A stretch of 13,276 nucleotides of DNA from Methanomassiliicoccales archaeon (lineage in GTDB: Archaea; Thermoplasmatota; Thermoplasmata; Methanomassiliicoccales; JACIVX01), in assembly GCA_028682925.1 (NCBI GenBank), contig JAJRAG010000023.1, positions 1 to 13,276 on the forward strand. The letters are read 5' to 3'. Position 1 is the first letter of the stretch. Each line of letters opens with the position of its first letter. The notes under the pieces are model-generated. The model had not been told where the DNA came from. It saw nothing but the letters and a program-made list of their open reading frames with translations, and did not search any database. Below, piece by piece: positions 6,659 through 12,682 of the stretch. The position numbers were made by a program, and so were the translations under genes.

Positions 6659-6803
6659 ACGAGTACTTCTTGAATCCGATTTGTGGTGCGATCTCCCGGA
6701 AGCACTGGCGGCACAGGTGCATGCCGTACCGACGAACTATCCCCCGCTTCCTGCCACAACGTAGGCAACCCTTCTTCCTGCCAAACTCTTTCTTGGGCTT
6801 CAT
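6657..6803 (-). CDS. rps14: 30S ribosomal protein S14 (uS14), zinc-ribbon type
   Basis: A 48-aa gene that a length cutoff could miss. Reading the minus strand gives MKPKKEFGRKKGCLRCGRKR, then GIVRRYGMHLCRQCFREI and a C-terminus ending in FKKYS. It carries two CxxC pairs (Cys13/16 and Cys31/34) that bind zinc, the archaeal/eukaryotic S29-type S14. It sits in the 30S head next to S3 and S10. It is at the short end of the family (about 50-56 aa) but complete: all four cysteines and the terminal KKYS/W-like ending are present. The ATG overlaps the L5 stop as ATGA, and the L5-S14-S8 order is universal. Confidence 0.96.
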   Translation of the reverse strand: MKPKKEFGRKKGCLRCGRKRGIVRRYGMHLCRQCFREIAPQIGFKKYS

Positions 6804-7312
6804 TCGACCACCTCGACATCGAACTTCTCTCTCATGAATTTGACAGCCTCTTCCTTGGACATCATATGATTTCTGGGAATCTTACGTTTCATTATTCTCC
6901 TTCTGACGATCCTGTGCCCAGGGCGCGTGATCGAAACGCTGACGTCCATGCCGAAAATTCCGATTTGAGGATCATACTTCATACCTTCGAAGTCTGTGTA
7001 GTCTGTTATTCCAAAGGATAGATTTCCTCGCGGATCGAAGGAGTACACCGCCACTCTGTTCTCTCTTATCCAGAGAGCCCGTTTGAGGAATTCCTCCGCG
7101 TCTTCTCCTCTCAAAGTGACCTTGCACCCAATGGGCATGCCTTCTCTTACGCCTAGGTCTCTGTTCGTGACTTTGGCGTTGGTGACCACAGGCTTTTGTT
7201 TTGTCAGCATTTCCAGCACTTTCTGTGCTTTGACCAATCGTTCCCCTGCATCTCCGACGCCGATGTTCACGACGACTTTCTCGATTCTAGGCTGCCGCAT
7301 CGTATCACTCAT
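6800..7312 (-). CDS. rpl5: 50S ribosomal protein L5 (uL5)
   Basis: The 5S rRNA-binding protein of the central protuberance, also contacting P-site tRNA (170 aa). Signatures: RQPRIEKVVVNIGVGDAGER at the N-terminus, LTKQKPVVTNAKVTNRDLGV with the usual GMPIGCKVTLRG, and the C-terminal GMDVSVSITRPGHRI segment. The ATG at 7312 overlaps the S4e stop as ATGA; GGAGG lies 10 bases upstream inside S4e. An in-frame ATG four codons later (MRQPRIEK) is also possible. The protein overlaps S14 by 4 bases, so S4e, L5 and S14 form a run of three stop-start-coupled genes. Confidence 0.97.
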   Translation of the reverse strand: MSDTMRQPRIEKVVVNIGVGDAGERLVKAQKVLEMLTKQKPVVTNAKVTNRDLGVREGMPIGCKVTLRGEDAEEFLKRALWIRENRVAVYSFDPRGNLSFGITDYTDFEGMKYDPQIGIFGMDVSVSITRPGHRIVRRRIMKRKIPRNHMMSKEEAVKFMREKFDVEVVE

Positions 7313-8019
7313 ATCACTCTTGCCTCCGGTAATTCGATTTCAGGCGCTTTCGAGCCGACGACAAACACGTTTTCATTCACGGTTGAGGTGCCGTCTTTGA
7401 ACTTCACGACGTTCGGGCCTGGCGTTCTTGTGACTATATAATCTTCGATAATCGCCATCTTTCCAGCGTGAGCCCCACTGATGATCATCGCAGTGCTGCC
7501 CTTTGTCAGTCTGTAAGTATCAAGGATTTTCTGGGTCGGGACTTCGATCTTGAGAACATCACCGGTCTTGTACTTGTCAGAATCGACAAGGATGCTTCTT
7601 CCATCATGAAGTCCGATCTGGGTCTTCGCATTCCTAACGGTCGTCTTGCTTTCAATCCTGCAAAGCTTCCACTGTTCCTTGCCCTGGGGGATCTTGACCA
7701 GTTCGAACTTTCCGCGCTGATCTAGGAGCATTCTGTAATGCTGGTTCAGTTTCGGAATCGAGACGATATCCATCAGCCCCACAGGGAATTTCCGGTCCTT
7801 CACGATCCTTCCATCAATGAGTACATCGCCAGTACTCAGTACGTGGCGTGCCTCGACCGCGGTGTCACACAAGTGTAGCATGTCCCTCACGACCACCAGT
7901 ACCGGCATGCTCATTTCGATCGAGTGTGGTCCGGGGGATGGGTGTACTATCCAATGTTTTGTCTTCCTCGGTATTGGCCAACTCCTCGGAGCTGTCAAAC
8001 GCTTCATCTGTCTGCTCAT
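7309..8019 (-). CDS. rps4e: 30S ribosomal protein S4e (eS4)
   Basis: An archaeal/eukaryotic small-subunit protein (236 aa). It begins MSRQMKRLTAPRSWPIPRKT, close to the family opening. An S4-type RNA-binding domain covers about residues 40-85 (RHVLSTGDVLIDGRIVKD), followed by the central S4e domain with DIVSIPK and a KOW motif near 174-210 (GAHAGKMAIIEDY). A longer reading from 8061 would add 14 residues overlapping L24 and not resembling the family. ATG at 8019 has GGAGGG six bases upstream, so the short form is chosen. It starts 2 bases after L24 and its stop overlaps the L5 start. Bacteria lack the gene, so its position between L24 and L5 is an archaeal hallmark. Confidence 0.97.
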   Translation of the reverse strand: MSRQMKRLTAPRSWPIPRKTKHWIVHPSPGPHSIEMSMPVLVVVRDMLHLCDTAVEARHVLSTGDVLIDGRIVKDRKFPVGLMDIVSIPKLNQHYRMLLDQRGKFELVKIPQGKEQWKLCRIESKTTVRNAKTQIGLHDGRSILVDSDKYKTGDVLKIEVPTQKILDTYRLTKGSTAMIISGAHAGKMAIIEDYIVTRTPGPNVVKFKDGTSTVNENVFVVGSKAPEIELPEARVI

Positions 8020-8021
8020 TG

Positions 8022-8393
8022 TCAGCCCTCCTCTCTGCGCTGGAGTCTCTCCTTGCGCCATGAATCTGTAAGATCAAGTTTGGTGATGACAACCTTGGAT
8101 GCGTGAACGGAACGGGCAGCTTGGGCGCCATCGGCCTTGGTCGTTGTCACTCCTTCGACGGTCAGTCTTCCGTTCTTCGTGTCGACCTTCGATACCTTCC
8201 CTTCTGTCCCGACAATGTCCGAGTCTCCACGAACCACCAATACAGTGTCGCCCTTAATCACTCGCACGGACCGCTTCCTATGCTCTTTCATAAGAGCTTG
8301 GCTCAGATGTGAGGAGACCGTACGCCTCCTCGCATGCGCTGGGGCATTGTATAGAGCCTTCCTTTGCTTCCTTGCTTTGCTGCTCTTCACCAT
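8022..8393 (-). CDS. rpl24: 50S ribosomal protein L24 (uL24)
   Basis: An early-assembly 23S rRNA-binding protein near the exit tunnel (123 aa). The archaeal opening SSKARKQRKALYNAPAHARR is followed by a helix and a KOW domain from about residue 45 (VIKGDTVLVVRGDSDIVGTE), ending near VITKLDLTDSWRKERL. Three starts lie together (GTG 8402, ATG 8399, ATG 8393). Only 8393 leaves proper spacing (five bases) after AGGTGA, since the other two fall inside or against that site. The gene follows L14 by 9 bases. KOW plus the RKQRKA signature makes the product certain. Confidence 0.97.
   Translation of the reverse strand: MVKSSKARKQRKALYNAPAHARRRTVSSHLSQALMKEHRKRSVRVIKGDTVLVVRGDSDIVGTEGKVSKVDTKNGRLTVEGVTTTKADGAQAARSVHASKVVITKLDLTDSWRKERLQRREEG
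8026..8031 (-). promoter_or_regulatory. Shine-Dalgarno deciding the S4e start
   Basis: The minus strand reads GGAGGG within the last codons of L24, six bases before ATG at 8019. It rules in the 236-aa form of S4e rather than one starting at 8061. Confidence 0.65.
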
Positions 8394-8398
8394 CGTCA

Positions 8399-8404
8399 TC
8401 ACCT
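8399..8404 (-). promoter_or_regulatory. Shine-Dalgarno of L24 fused to the L14 stop
   Basis: The minus strand reads TAGGTGATGACGATG. TAG is the L14 stop and its AG begins AGGTGA, which selects ATG at 8393 among three clustered start codons. Confidence 0.65.
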
Positions 8405-8801
8405 AGATTATCATCGAGGCCGTCGCGGCAATTCTCGGCCATCTCTCTGCTGCCTCTCTGGCTACCGGTCCCTTTATGTCTGTCCCCTTCGTCTCTCCGG
8501 TTTCAGTCGTTACGACCGCTGCGTTGTCCTCGAAGGTGACCATCGTTCCGTCAGATCTTCGGAACGGTCGTCTCTGTCTTACTATGACAGCGTAAACTAC
8601 CTGTCTCCTCATCTCCGGCGAACCTTTTTTCACCGATGCGACTATGAGGTCCCCGATCCCTGCGCTTGGATATCTCCGATTGACGCCATGGTAACCCGGG
8701 ACGGCGATCACAGCGACCGACTTTGCGCCGGTGTTGTCTATGACGTCGAGCTCAGTCCCGGTCTGAATTCCTCGGGTTTGCCTGCCAGCCAATCCTTTCA
8801 A
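8403..8801 (-). CDS. rpl14: 50S ribosomal protein L14 (uL14)
   Basis: A beta-barrel protein at the subunit interface (132 aa). Family signatures: LDVIDNTGAKSVAVIAVPGY, then SAGIGDLIVASVKKGSPEM and VVYAVIVRQRRPFRRSDG, ending with GPVAREAAERWPRIA. I chose TTG at 8801, giving MKGLAGRQTRG, which matches the MKG opening of archaeal L14. GAGGTGAT ends five bases upstream. The other candidate, TTG at 8807, directly abuts the S17 stop and lies inside the ribosome-binding site, so it is unlikely. No ATG is available near the conserved N-terminus. Product certain. Confidence 0.97.
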   Translation of the reverse strand: MKGLAGRQTRGIQTGTELDVIDNTGAKSVAVIAVPGYHGVNRRYPSAGIGDLIVASVKKGSPEMRRQVVYAVIVRQRRPFRRSDGTMVTFEDNAAVVTTETGETKGTDIKGPVAREAAERWPRIAATASMII

Positions 8802-8806
8802 GATCA

Positions 8807-8814
8807 ATCACCTC
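8807..8814 (-). promoter_or_regulatory. Shine-Dalgarno of L14 containing the S17 stop
   Basis: The minus strand reads GAGGTGAT, eight bases complementary to the archaeal 16S 3' end. The TGA inside is the S17 stop. It places the L14 start at TTG 8801. Confidence 0.65.
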
Positions 8815-9137
8815 TTCCCGACGATTACGAAGGAGACAGTTTTGCTGATTGGCCTACATTCCATGATCTTGACGCTATCCCCGACCTTCACGGCCAGGCA
8901 AGGAGGGTTGTGCACGGCATACCGACCGGTCCTCTTCTCATATCGCTCATACTTCTTGACGTAACGTAGATAGTCTCGCTTGACTATCGCCGTCTTATCC
9001 ATCCGTATCGAGACCACGACCCCGTCCAACGAGTGTCCTCTGACTCCGAGCTCCCCGTGGAACGGGCAGTTCTTGTCAGTGCATCTGGTCTCAGGAACTT
9101 CAACTTCAATTCCAATATCCCTAACATCGCCTTTCAT
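8808..9137 (-). CDS. rps17: 30S ribosomal protein S17 (uS17)
   Basis: A primary 16S rRNA-binding OB-fold protein (109 aa). The archaeal form opens VRDIGIEVEVPETRC and has a Cys19/Cys24 pair in CTDKNCPFHG. The OB-fold follows with LDGVVVSIRMDKTAIVKRDY, LRYVKKYERYEKRTGRY and the signature GDSVKIMECRPISKTVSFV. The reading frame stays open up to 9194, but those 19 extra residues would overlap Rpp29 and do not resemble S17. ATG at 9137 follows AGGTGA by the standard spacing and gives the normal archaeal length. It begins 4 bases after Rpp29. Confidence 0.97.
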   Translation of the reverse strand: MKGDVRDIGIEVEVPETRCTDKNCPFHGELGVRGHSLDGVVVSIRMDKTAIVKRDYLRYVKKYERYEKRTGRYAVHNPPCLAVKVGDSVKIMECRPISKTVSFVIVGKR

Positions 9138-9141
9138 CTGC

Positions 9142-9147
9142 TCACCT
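9142..9147 (-). promoter_or_regulatory. Shine-Dalgarno of S17 containing the Rpp29 stop
   Basis: The minus strand reads AGGTGA, and the TGA is the Rpp29 stop codon. ATG at 9137 follows four bases later. Confidence 0.65.
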
Positions 9148-9405
9148 GGTCTTCTTGATGCGGTCTTCCGGTCGGTGCTGTATCTCCGATCCACGAACCG
9201 CTATCTTCTCGTCTCCGTATGTGAAAAGAAACTCATTTCCAGTCTTGGGTACGATCTTCGCCTTGCCATCATGCTCAATCACTATGGTGTTCTTCGTCTC
9301 ATTGACTATTCTGCCTCTGAGTGATTTATAGCCTTGATGCGTCGAGGCGATTACTTCCGCTTCTAGACCGATGAATTCCTGTTTCATGAAATCCCTTTTC
9401 TTCAT
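9142..9405 (-). CDS. rnp1: Ribonuclease P protein subunit Rpp29 (Pop4 / RNP1)
   Basis: A protein subunit of archaeal RNase P, which trims the 5' leader of pre-tRNA; Rpp29 pairs with Rpp21 and contacts the RNA specificity domain. The 87-aa protein shows the family core: FMKQEFIGLEAEVIAST, then SLRGRIVNETKNTIVIEHDG, an Sm-like beta barrel, and a final strand with KIVPKTGNEFLFTY. It starts at ATG 9405 with only a weak GATGA upstream; ATG at 9387 (MKQEFIGL) is a shorter alternative. A location between SUI1 and S17 is characteristic of Euryarchaeota. It lies 7 bases after SUI1. Confidence 0.95.
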   Translation of the reverse strand: MKKRDFMKQEFIGLEAEVIASTHQGYKSLRGRIVNETKNTIVIEHDGKAKIVPKTGNEFLFTYGDEKIAVRGSEIQHRPEDRIKKTR

Positions 9406-9412
9406 AGAGCAA

Positions 9413-9712
9413 TCATCTTACGTCAGTCTTGAATCCCATCTCTTCGAGGGTTTCCTTCACCTTCTTCTTGTGATCCCCCTGGAGCTCGATCTTCCCGTCT
9501 TTGGCAGTCCCGCCAGCGGCGCATTTGGTCTTTAATTTCCTAGCAAGGTCATCGATGTCAATATCATCAGCATCTATTCCCTCGATGACAGTCACGGTTT
9601 TGCCGTATCTCCTGCTGTCGGTGAAGATTCTGACTTTCTGCTGCTCGCGCGCTATTTCCTCGCACATGCACAATTCTTTGGGAAGTCCACATACCGGACA
9701 GATTTCAGCCAT
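9413..9712 (-). CDS. Translation initiation factor aIF1 (SUI1/eIF1 family) with N-terminal zinc knuckle
   Basis: The archaeal counterpart of eIF1 (99 aa), binding the 30S P site to police start-codon selection. Residues 5-17 form a Cys cluster, CPVCGLPKELCMC (Cys5, 8, 15 and 17), likely zinc-binding and frequent in archaeal SUI1 proteins. The SUI1 domain runs from about residue 26 to the end, with RRYGKTVTVIEGID, the Gly-rich loop KCAAGGTAKDGKIELQGDH, and VKETLEEMGF. It begins with TAATG, sharing one base with the L29 stop, with GGAGG 9 bases before the ATG. Lying between L29 and Rpp29 is standard for Euryarchaeota. Often annotated as SUI1/YciH. Confidence 0.96.
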   Translation of the reverse strand: MAEICPVCGLPKELCMCEEIAREQQKVRIFTDSRRYGKTVTVIEGIDADDIDIDDLARKLKTKCAAGGTAKDGKIELQGDHKKKVKETLEEMGFKTDVR

Positions 9713-9912
9713 TACTTCTCTTCCTCCTTCTCGACGGTGAGTATCCTAGCAATGTTCGTTCTGAGAGCTCGGATGTGTCCAGGGTTGGCTGGGGCGCCGC
9801 CCATTGCAGCAGTACCCCTCTCATGCATGAGCTCGTCCCTTAGCTCACGGATCTTCGTGAGTCTATCATCCTTGCTCATCTGTCTGATCTCGGAGGTCCT
9901 CAGCAATGCCAT
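9712..9912 (-). CDS. rpl29: 50S ribosomal protein L29 (uL29)
   Basis: A small helical protein (66 aa) at the polypeptide exit, part of the docking site for the signal recognition particle and the translocon. The sequence is two helices: LRTSEIRQMSKDDRLTKIRE LRDELMHERG in the first (shown in two parts), then NPGHIRALRTNIARILTVEK, with an unstructured Gly/Ala turn (GTAAMGGAPA) between. The last six residues are Lys/Glu. GGAGG precedes the ATG by about 10 bases, inside the S3 tail. It starts 5 bases after S3 and its stop overlaps the SUI1 start by one base. Confidence 0.97.
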   Translation of the reverse strand: MALLRTSEIRQMSKDDRLTKIRELRDELMHERGTAAMGGAPANPGHIRALRTNIARILTVEKEEEK

Positions 9913-9917
9913 CTGAA

Positions 9918-10766
9918 TTACGCCTCCTTCGAGCTCTCTTTGGCAGGAACGTCGGGCAGCTTGGCCGCTGTCTTTTCCATTGCTGGTGCGGAAGCGCCAG
10001 ATTCACTATCTGTTCCCTCTTCCTTCCTCTGCTCCTCGACCGTCTCGTTTGTTTTCTCAATTGCCTCGCTCTCGGCGACCTTCTTCTCATTCGGAATCGA
10101 TCCGGGTTGAGCCAACTCCTCCTTCCAAAGGAGTTGTTCCGCCATCTCTGGCATGGCCTCAACAGCCTTCTCGGGAGTGAGGACTTCAACCTCGTCCGGA
10201 AGCTTCGCTGCTGGGTCCATTATCTCAACCCTCACCCCGATGACACCGGGTTTCAGCTTCGCCACCGCAAAGCCCTTTCTAATGAACTTGAGTCTGGGTT
10301 CCCCACAGAATTTGATGTGACCTTCTTTGAACTTCTCGGTCCTGTGCCTTTGCCCTGTGAGCTTGCCCGAAATCACTATCTGGCAACCTCTTGCGCCGTT
10401 ATCCATGATCCTTCTCACGGTAGAGTGCCCCGCACGTCTGAAATGCCATCCTCTCTCCAGCGCGAACGCGAGCTTCTCTGCCATTATCTGGGCGTTGAGG
10501 TTGGCGTTTTCAACCTCCTGAACCTCGATCTGCGGATTGTCGAAATTGAAATCCTCCTCTATGGCTCTCGTTAGGTTCTTGATGGCCGCGCCTCTCCGGC
10601 CAATCACTATCCCCGGTCTCTCCGTGATGAGCGTCACACGAGTCCCCATCGGGGTCCTCTGGACGTCGACTCCTCCGAACCCGGCTCTCCCAACTTCTTT
10701 CATGAGGTACTCTTTGAGAAGGACCCTCCGAATATTCTCAGTGACAAACTTCCTCTCGCTAGCCAT
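9918..10766 (-). CDS. rps3: 30S ribosomal protein S3 (uS3) with acidic C-terminal tail
   Basis: A small-subunit protein lining the mRNA entry tunnel, with helicase-like action on incoming mRNA (282 aa). The N-terminal type II KH domain spans about residues 15-85, with the RNA-binding loop GRRG at 56-59 (PGIVIGRRGAAIKNL). The C-terminal S3 domain spans about 88-185, with ALERGWHFRRAGHSTVRRIM, GARGCQIVISGKLTGQR and LKPGVIGVRVEI. From about residue 190 follows a roughly 90-residue low-complexity tail rich in E, K, A, S and P, likely disordered; related tails occur in other archaea but vary greatly. The ATG directly abuts the L22 stop, with TTGAGGAG upstream. The tail codons look in keeping with the rest of the gene. 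Confidence 0.97.
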   Translation of the reverse strand: MASERKFVTENIRRVLLKEYLMKEVGRAGFGGVDVQRTPMGTRVTLITERPGIVIGRRGAAIKNLTRAIEEDFNFDNPQIEVQEVENANLNAQIMAEKLAFALERGWHFRRAGHSTVRRIMDNGARGCQIVISGKLTGQRHRTEKFKEGHIKFCGEPRLKFIRKGFAVAKLKPGVIGVRVEIMDPAAKLPDEVEVLTPEKAVEAMPEMAEQLLWKEELAQPGSIPNEKKVAESEAIEKTNETVEEQRKEEGTDSESGASAPAMEKTAAKLPDVPAKESSKEA

Positions 10767-11213
10767 CTAATCCAACTCCTCAAGAATGACTTCGATGTTC
10801 GCAGTCTGCTGGTTCCACTGTGTCGCTCTTCCATATGCACGGGGCATAGAACCTTTCATCGTTCTGCCCAGATTCGTCGTCACAACTGCCACCTTCATGT
10901 TCTCCGCATCGAGACCCTTGTATTCCGCGTTGTTCCTCGCACTCTCGACTACTCTTAGTATCGCCTTGGCGGCCTTCTGCGGGTACCTTCCGGGTCCGAT
11001 TCTCTTCTTGTGAGCGACCCCCGTGTTGAATCGCTTTATCGGGACGGGCCGCTTTAGGTCTATGATTTCCTCAAGAATTCTGACTGCGACTGTCACCTTC
11101 TTGCCTCTCAGCATTGTGCATATCTCTCTCGAGAACTTTGGAGAGATTGGCAGTTCCTTGCCTATTGCCCTCGATGTCTTGTCGGGATCTGATTCTGCTG
11201 TGTATCCGGCCAT
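10767..11213 (-). CDS. rpl22: 50S ribosomal protein L22 (uL22)
   Basis: A tunnel-wall protein whose long beta hairpin reaches the exit-tunnel constriction (148 aa). The archaeal form is clear: SPKFSREICTMLRGKKVTVA near the N-terminus, RFNTGVAHKKRIGPGRYPQK, and the hairpin stretch with NLGRTMKGSMPRAYGRATQW before TANIEVILEE. The ATG is 8 bases after the S19 stop, and the site AGGTGATG overlaps that stop. Length is normal for archaea, which carry a longer L22 than bacteria. Confidence 0.98.
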   Translation of the reverse strand: MAGYTAESDPDKTSRAIGKELPISPKFSREICTMLRGKKVTVAVRILEEIIDLKRPVPIKRFNTGVAHKKRIGPGRYPQKAAKAILRVVESARNNAEYKGLDAENMKVAVVTTNLGRTMKGSMPRAYGRATQWNQQTANIEVILEELD

Positions 11214-11221
11214 TTCATCAC

Positions 11222-11683
11222 CTACTTAAGCGGCAGGAACTTGGATGATCTCGTCGCACCGACTCCTGGACCTGAGTGCCTGACGGACTTCCTCGTCATC
11301 GCGAACTCACCCAGGAAATGACCGATCATCTCTGCTCTTATCTCGAATTCCTTGAACTCCTTGCCATTATGCACGGCGACGGTCTTTCCCACCAATTCCG
11401 GCACGATCGGTATGTCTCGTCTGTGGGTCCTGACCACCTTGTACTTGCCCGATTTGATCTTCTCGAAGCTTGTTCTCTGCTCCTCGTTCAATCCTCTTGT
11501 CAGTGATCGCCTGACCCTAGAAGGCATGAGCGAAAGGACTTCATCGAATGGCATCGCCAGAAGCTCTTCCAGTGTGTAGCCTCGGTAGGTGAACTCCTTC
11601 TTCCTCCTTGCAGTTATCGCGCCTCTCTTCTTCCGCGCTTTCCTTCTTGAGGCCTTTGTCCCTGTCATCTTCTCCTCGGCCAT
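11222..11683 (-). CDS. rps19: 30S ribosomal protein S19 (uS19)
   Basis: A protein of the 30S head near the A-site finger (153 aa). The first ~30 residues are a basic archaeal/eukaryotic-type extension (SRRKARKKRGAITARRKKEF). Then YRGYTLEELLAMPFDEVLSL matches archaeal S19/eukaryotic S15, followed by RTHRRDIPIVPELVGKTVAV and the family signature IGHFLGEFAMTRKSVRHSGP. It begins 5 bases after L2, with GAGGATGTGAT upstream spanning the L2 stop. A second in-frame ATG at codon 6 exists but has no better site. Normal length for archaea. Confidence 0.98.
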   Translation of the reverse strand: MAEEKMTGTKASRRKARKKRGAITARRKKEFTYRGYTLEELLAMPFDEVLSLMPSRVRRSLTRGLNEEQRTSFEKIKSGKYKVVRTHRRDIPIVPELVGKTVAVHNGKEFKEFEIRAEMIGHFLGEFAMTRKSVRHSGPGVGATRSSKFLPLK

Positions 11684-11688
11684 TTAGA

Positions 11689-12387
11689 TCACATCCTCGG
11701 TTTCCTTTTGGGCGAGAGACGGCCCACTTTCCTTCCGGGCGGTGCGTTCCTGCCAACGGTGCTCGGTTTCCCGACATGCTGGTGCGATCCTCCACCATGA
11801 GGATGATCCACAGGATTCATCGCAACGCCTCTCACTTTGAAGTATGCCTTGCTCTTGCTCCTATATGCATGGAACTTCGAGCCCGCCTTTCCGAAGGGTT
11901 TCTCCTTGTGCCCACCACCGGCCACGATTCCAATTGAAGCTCTGCATCTTGGGTCAAAGGTTTTGAATGCGCCAGATGGCATCTGGACAACGACCTTCTC
12001 ACCTCTACTGACAATGACCGCGGCGTTCCCTGAGCTCCGAACGAACTTCCCTCCGTCTCCTGGACGGGCTTCGACGTTGAAAATCAGAGTCCCTTCAGGT
12101 ATGCTGCTCAGCATCATGACGTTACCCGAAGCTACTGCTCCACCTTCGCCAATCTGTATCACCTGACCGACCTGCATTCCCTCGGCAGCAATGATCTTCA
12201 CGGTCTTCCCGTCAAGGCTGAGGTCAGCCAACGGGCTTGTCCTTCCAGGTGCGTGCATCAGGTCGGTAATCTTACCTGTACCCTGTTTTGTGTGGGGCAT
12301 CCTGATGTCTCCGAGATGTCTGTGGCTTGGTGACCTATACTGCGATCCTCCCCGGCCACGCCTCTGTTGTCTGAGATGTTTACCCAT
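11689..12387 (-). CDS. rpl2: 50S ribosomal protein L2 (uL2)
   Basis: One of the proteins nearest the peptidyl-transferase centre (232 aa), needed for subunit joining. It opens MGKHLRQQRRGRGGSQYRSP, like archaeal L2. The OB-like and SH3-like domains follow: GKTVKIIAAEGMQVGQVIQI and GDGGKFVRSSGNAAVIVSRG. The catalytic-region loop NPVDHPHGGG is at 191-200, with its conserved histidines. The C-terminus is basic (GRKVGRLSPKRKPRM). An earlier start at 12411 (MECSEGDS) would overlap L23 and add eight unrelated residues. ATG at 12387, 10 bases after L23 and preceded by GAGGGGG, is clearly preferred. Confidence 0.98.
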   Translation of the reverse strand: MGKHLRQQRRGRGGSQYRSPSHRHLGDIRMPHTKQGTGKITDLMHAPGRTSPLADLSLDGKTVKIIAAEGMQVGQVIQIGEGGAVASGNVMMLSSIPEGTLIFNVEARPGDGGKFVRSSGNAAVIVSRGEKVVVQMPSGAFKTFDPRCRASIGIVAGGGHKEKPFGKAGSKFHAYRSKSKAYFKVRGVAMNPVDHPHGGGSHQHVGKPSTVGRNAPPGRKVGRLSPKRKPRM

Positions 12388-12397
12388 GGAATCCCCC

Positions 12398-12679
12398 TCA
12401 GAACACTCCAATCCTCATTCCGATGTCCTCAGCCGAGTACCCCTCGGCGAGTTTGATGATCGCATGCTTTCCGTCCTTGCCAAGCCTGGTCCAGACCTTT
12501 TCGACCTTGACCTCGAAATGCTCCTCGAAGCTTTCCCTGATCTGCTTCTTGGTGGCATCCTTCAGGACTATGAATTCAAGTTTGTTCCCATCTTTGAAAT
12601 CCAGAGTTGGACTTCCCGTCATGTGGTTCATCGTCTTCTCTGTAACATATGGATGTAGCAGGATCTCCCTCTTTGCCAT
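12398..12679 (-). CDS. rpl23: 50S ribosomal protein L23 (uL23)
   Basis: Sits at the tunnel exit beside L29 and docks SRP and SecY (93 aa). The family signature REILLHPYVTEKTMNHM is at the N-terminus, followed by KLEFIVLKDATKKQIRESFE and FEVKVEKVWTRLGKDGKHAI, an alpha/beta plait. It is slightly longer than typical archaeal L23 (low to mid 80s), the excess lying in the first loop (TGSPTLDFKDG) and the C-terminal end. GGAGGGTGGTAGG lies just before the ATG, and the gene starts 3 bases after L4. L4-L23-L2 order is universal. Confidence 0.97.
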   Translation of the reverse strand: MAKREILLHPYVTEKTMNHMTGSPTLDFKDGNKLEFIVLKDATKKQIRESFEEHFEVKVEKVWTRLGKDGKHAIIKLAEGYSAEDIGMRIGVF

Positions 12680-12682
12680 ATC

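Noticed and set aside
8364..8969. A 201-codon plus-strand frame opposite L24, L14 and S17
   Set aside because: It spans three confident genes on the other strand and has no recognisable protein features.
9906..10574. A 222-codon plus-strand frame opposite S3, Leu/Arg/Cys-rich and membrane-like in its first part
   Set aside because: The hydrophobic start is the reverse reading of the Glu/Lys-rich S3 tail (Leu and Phe codons complement Glu and Lys codons). No independent ribosome-binding site or family signature was seen.
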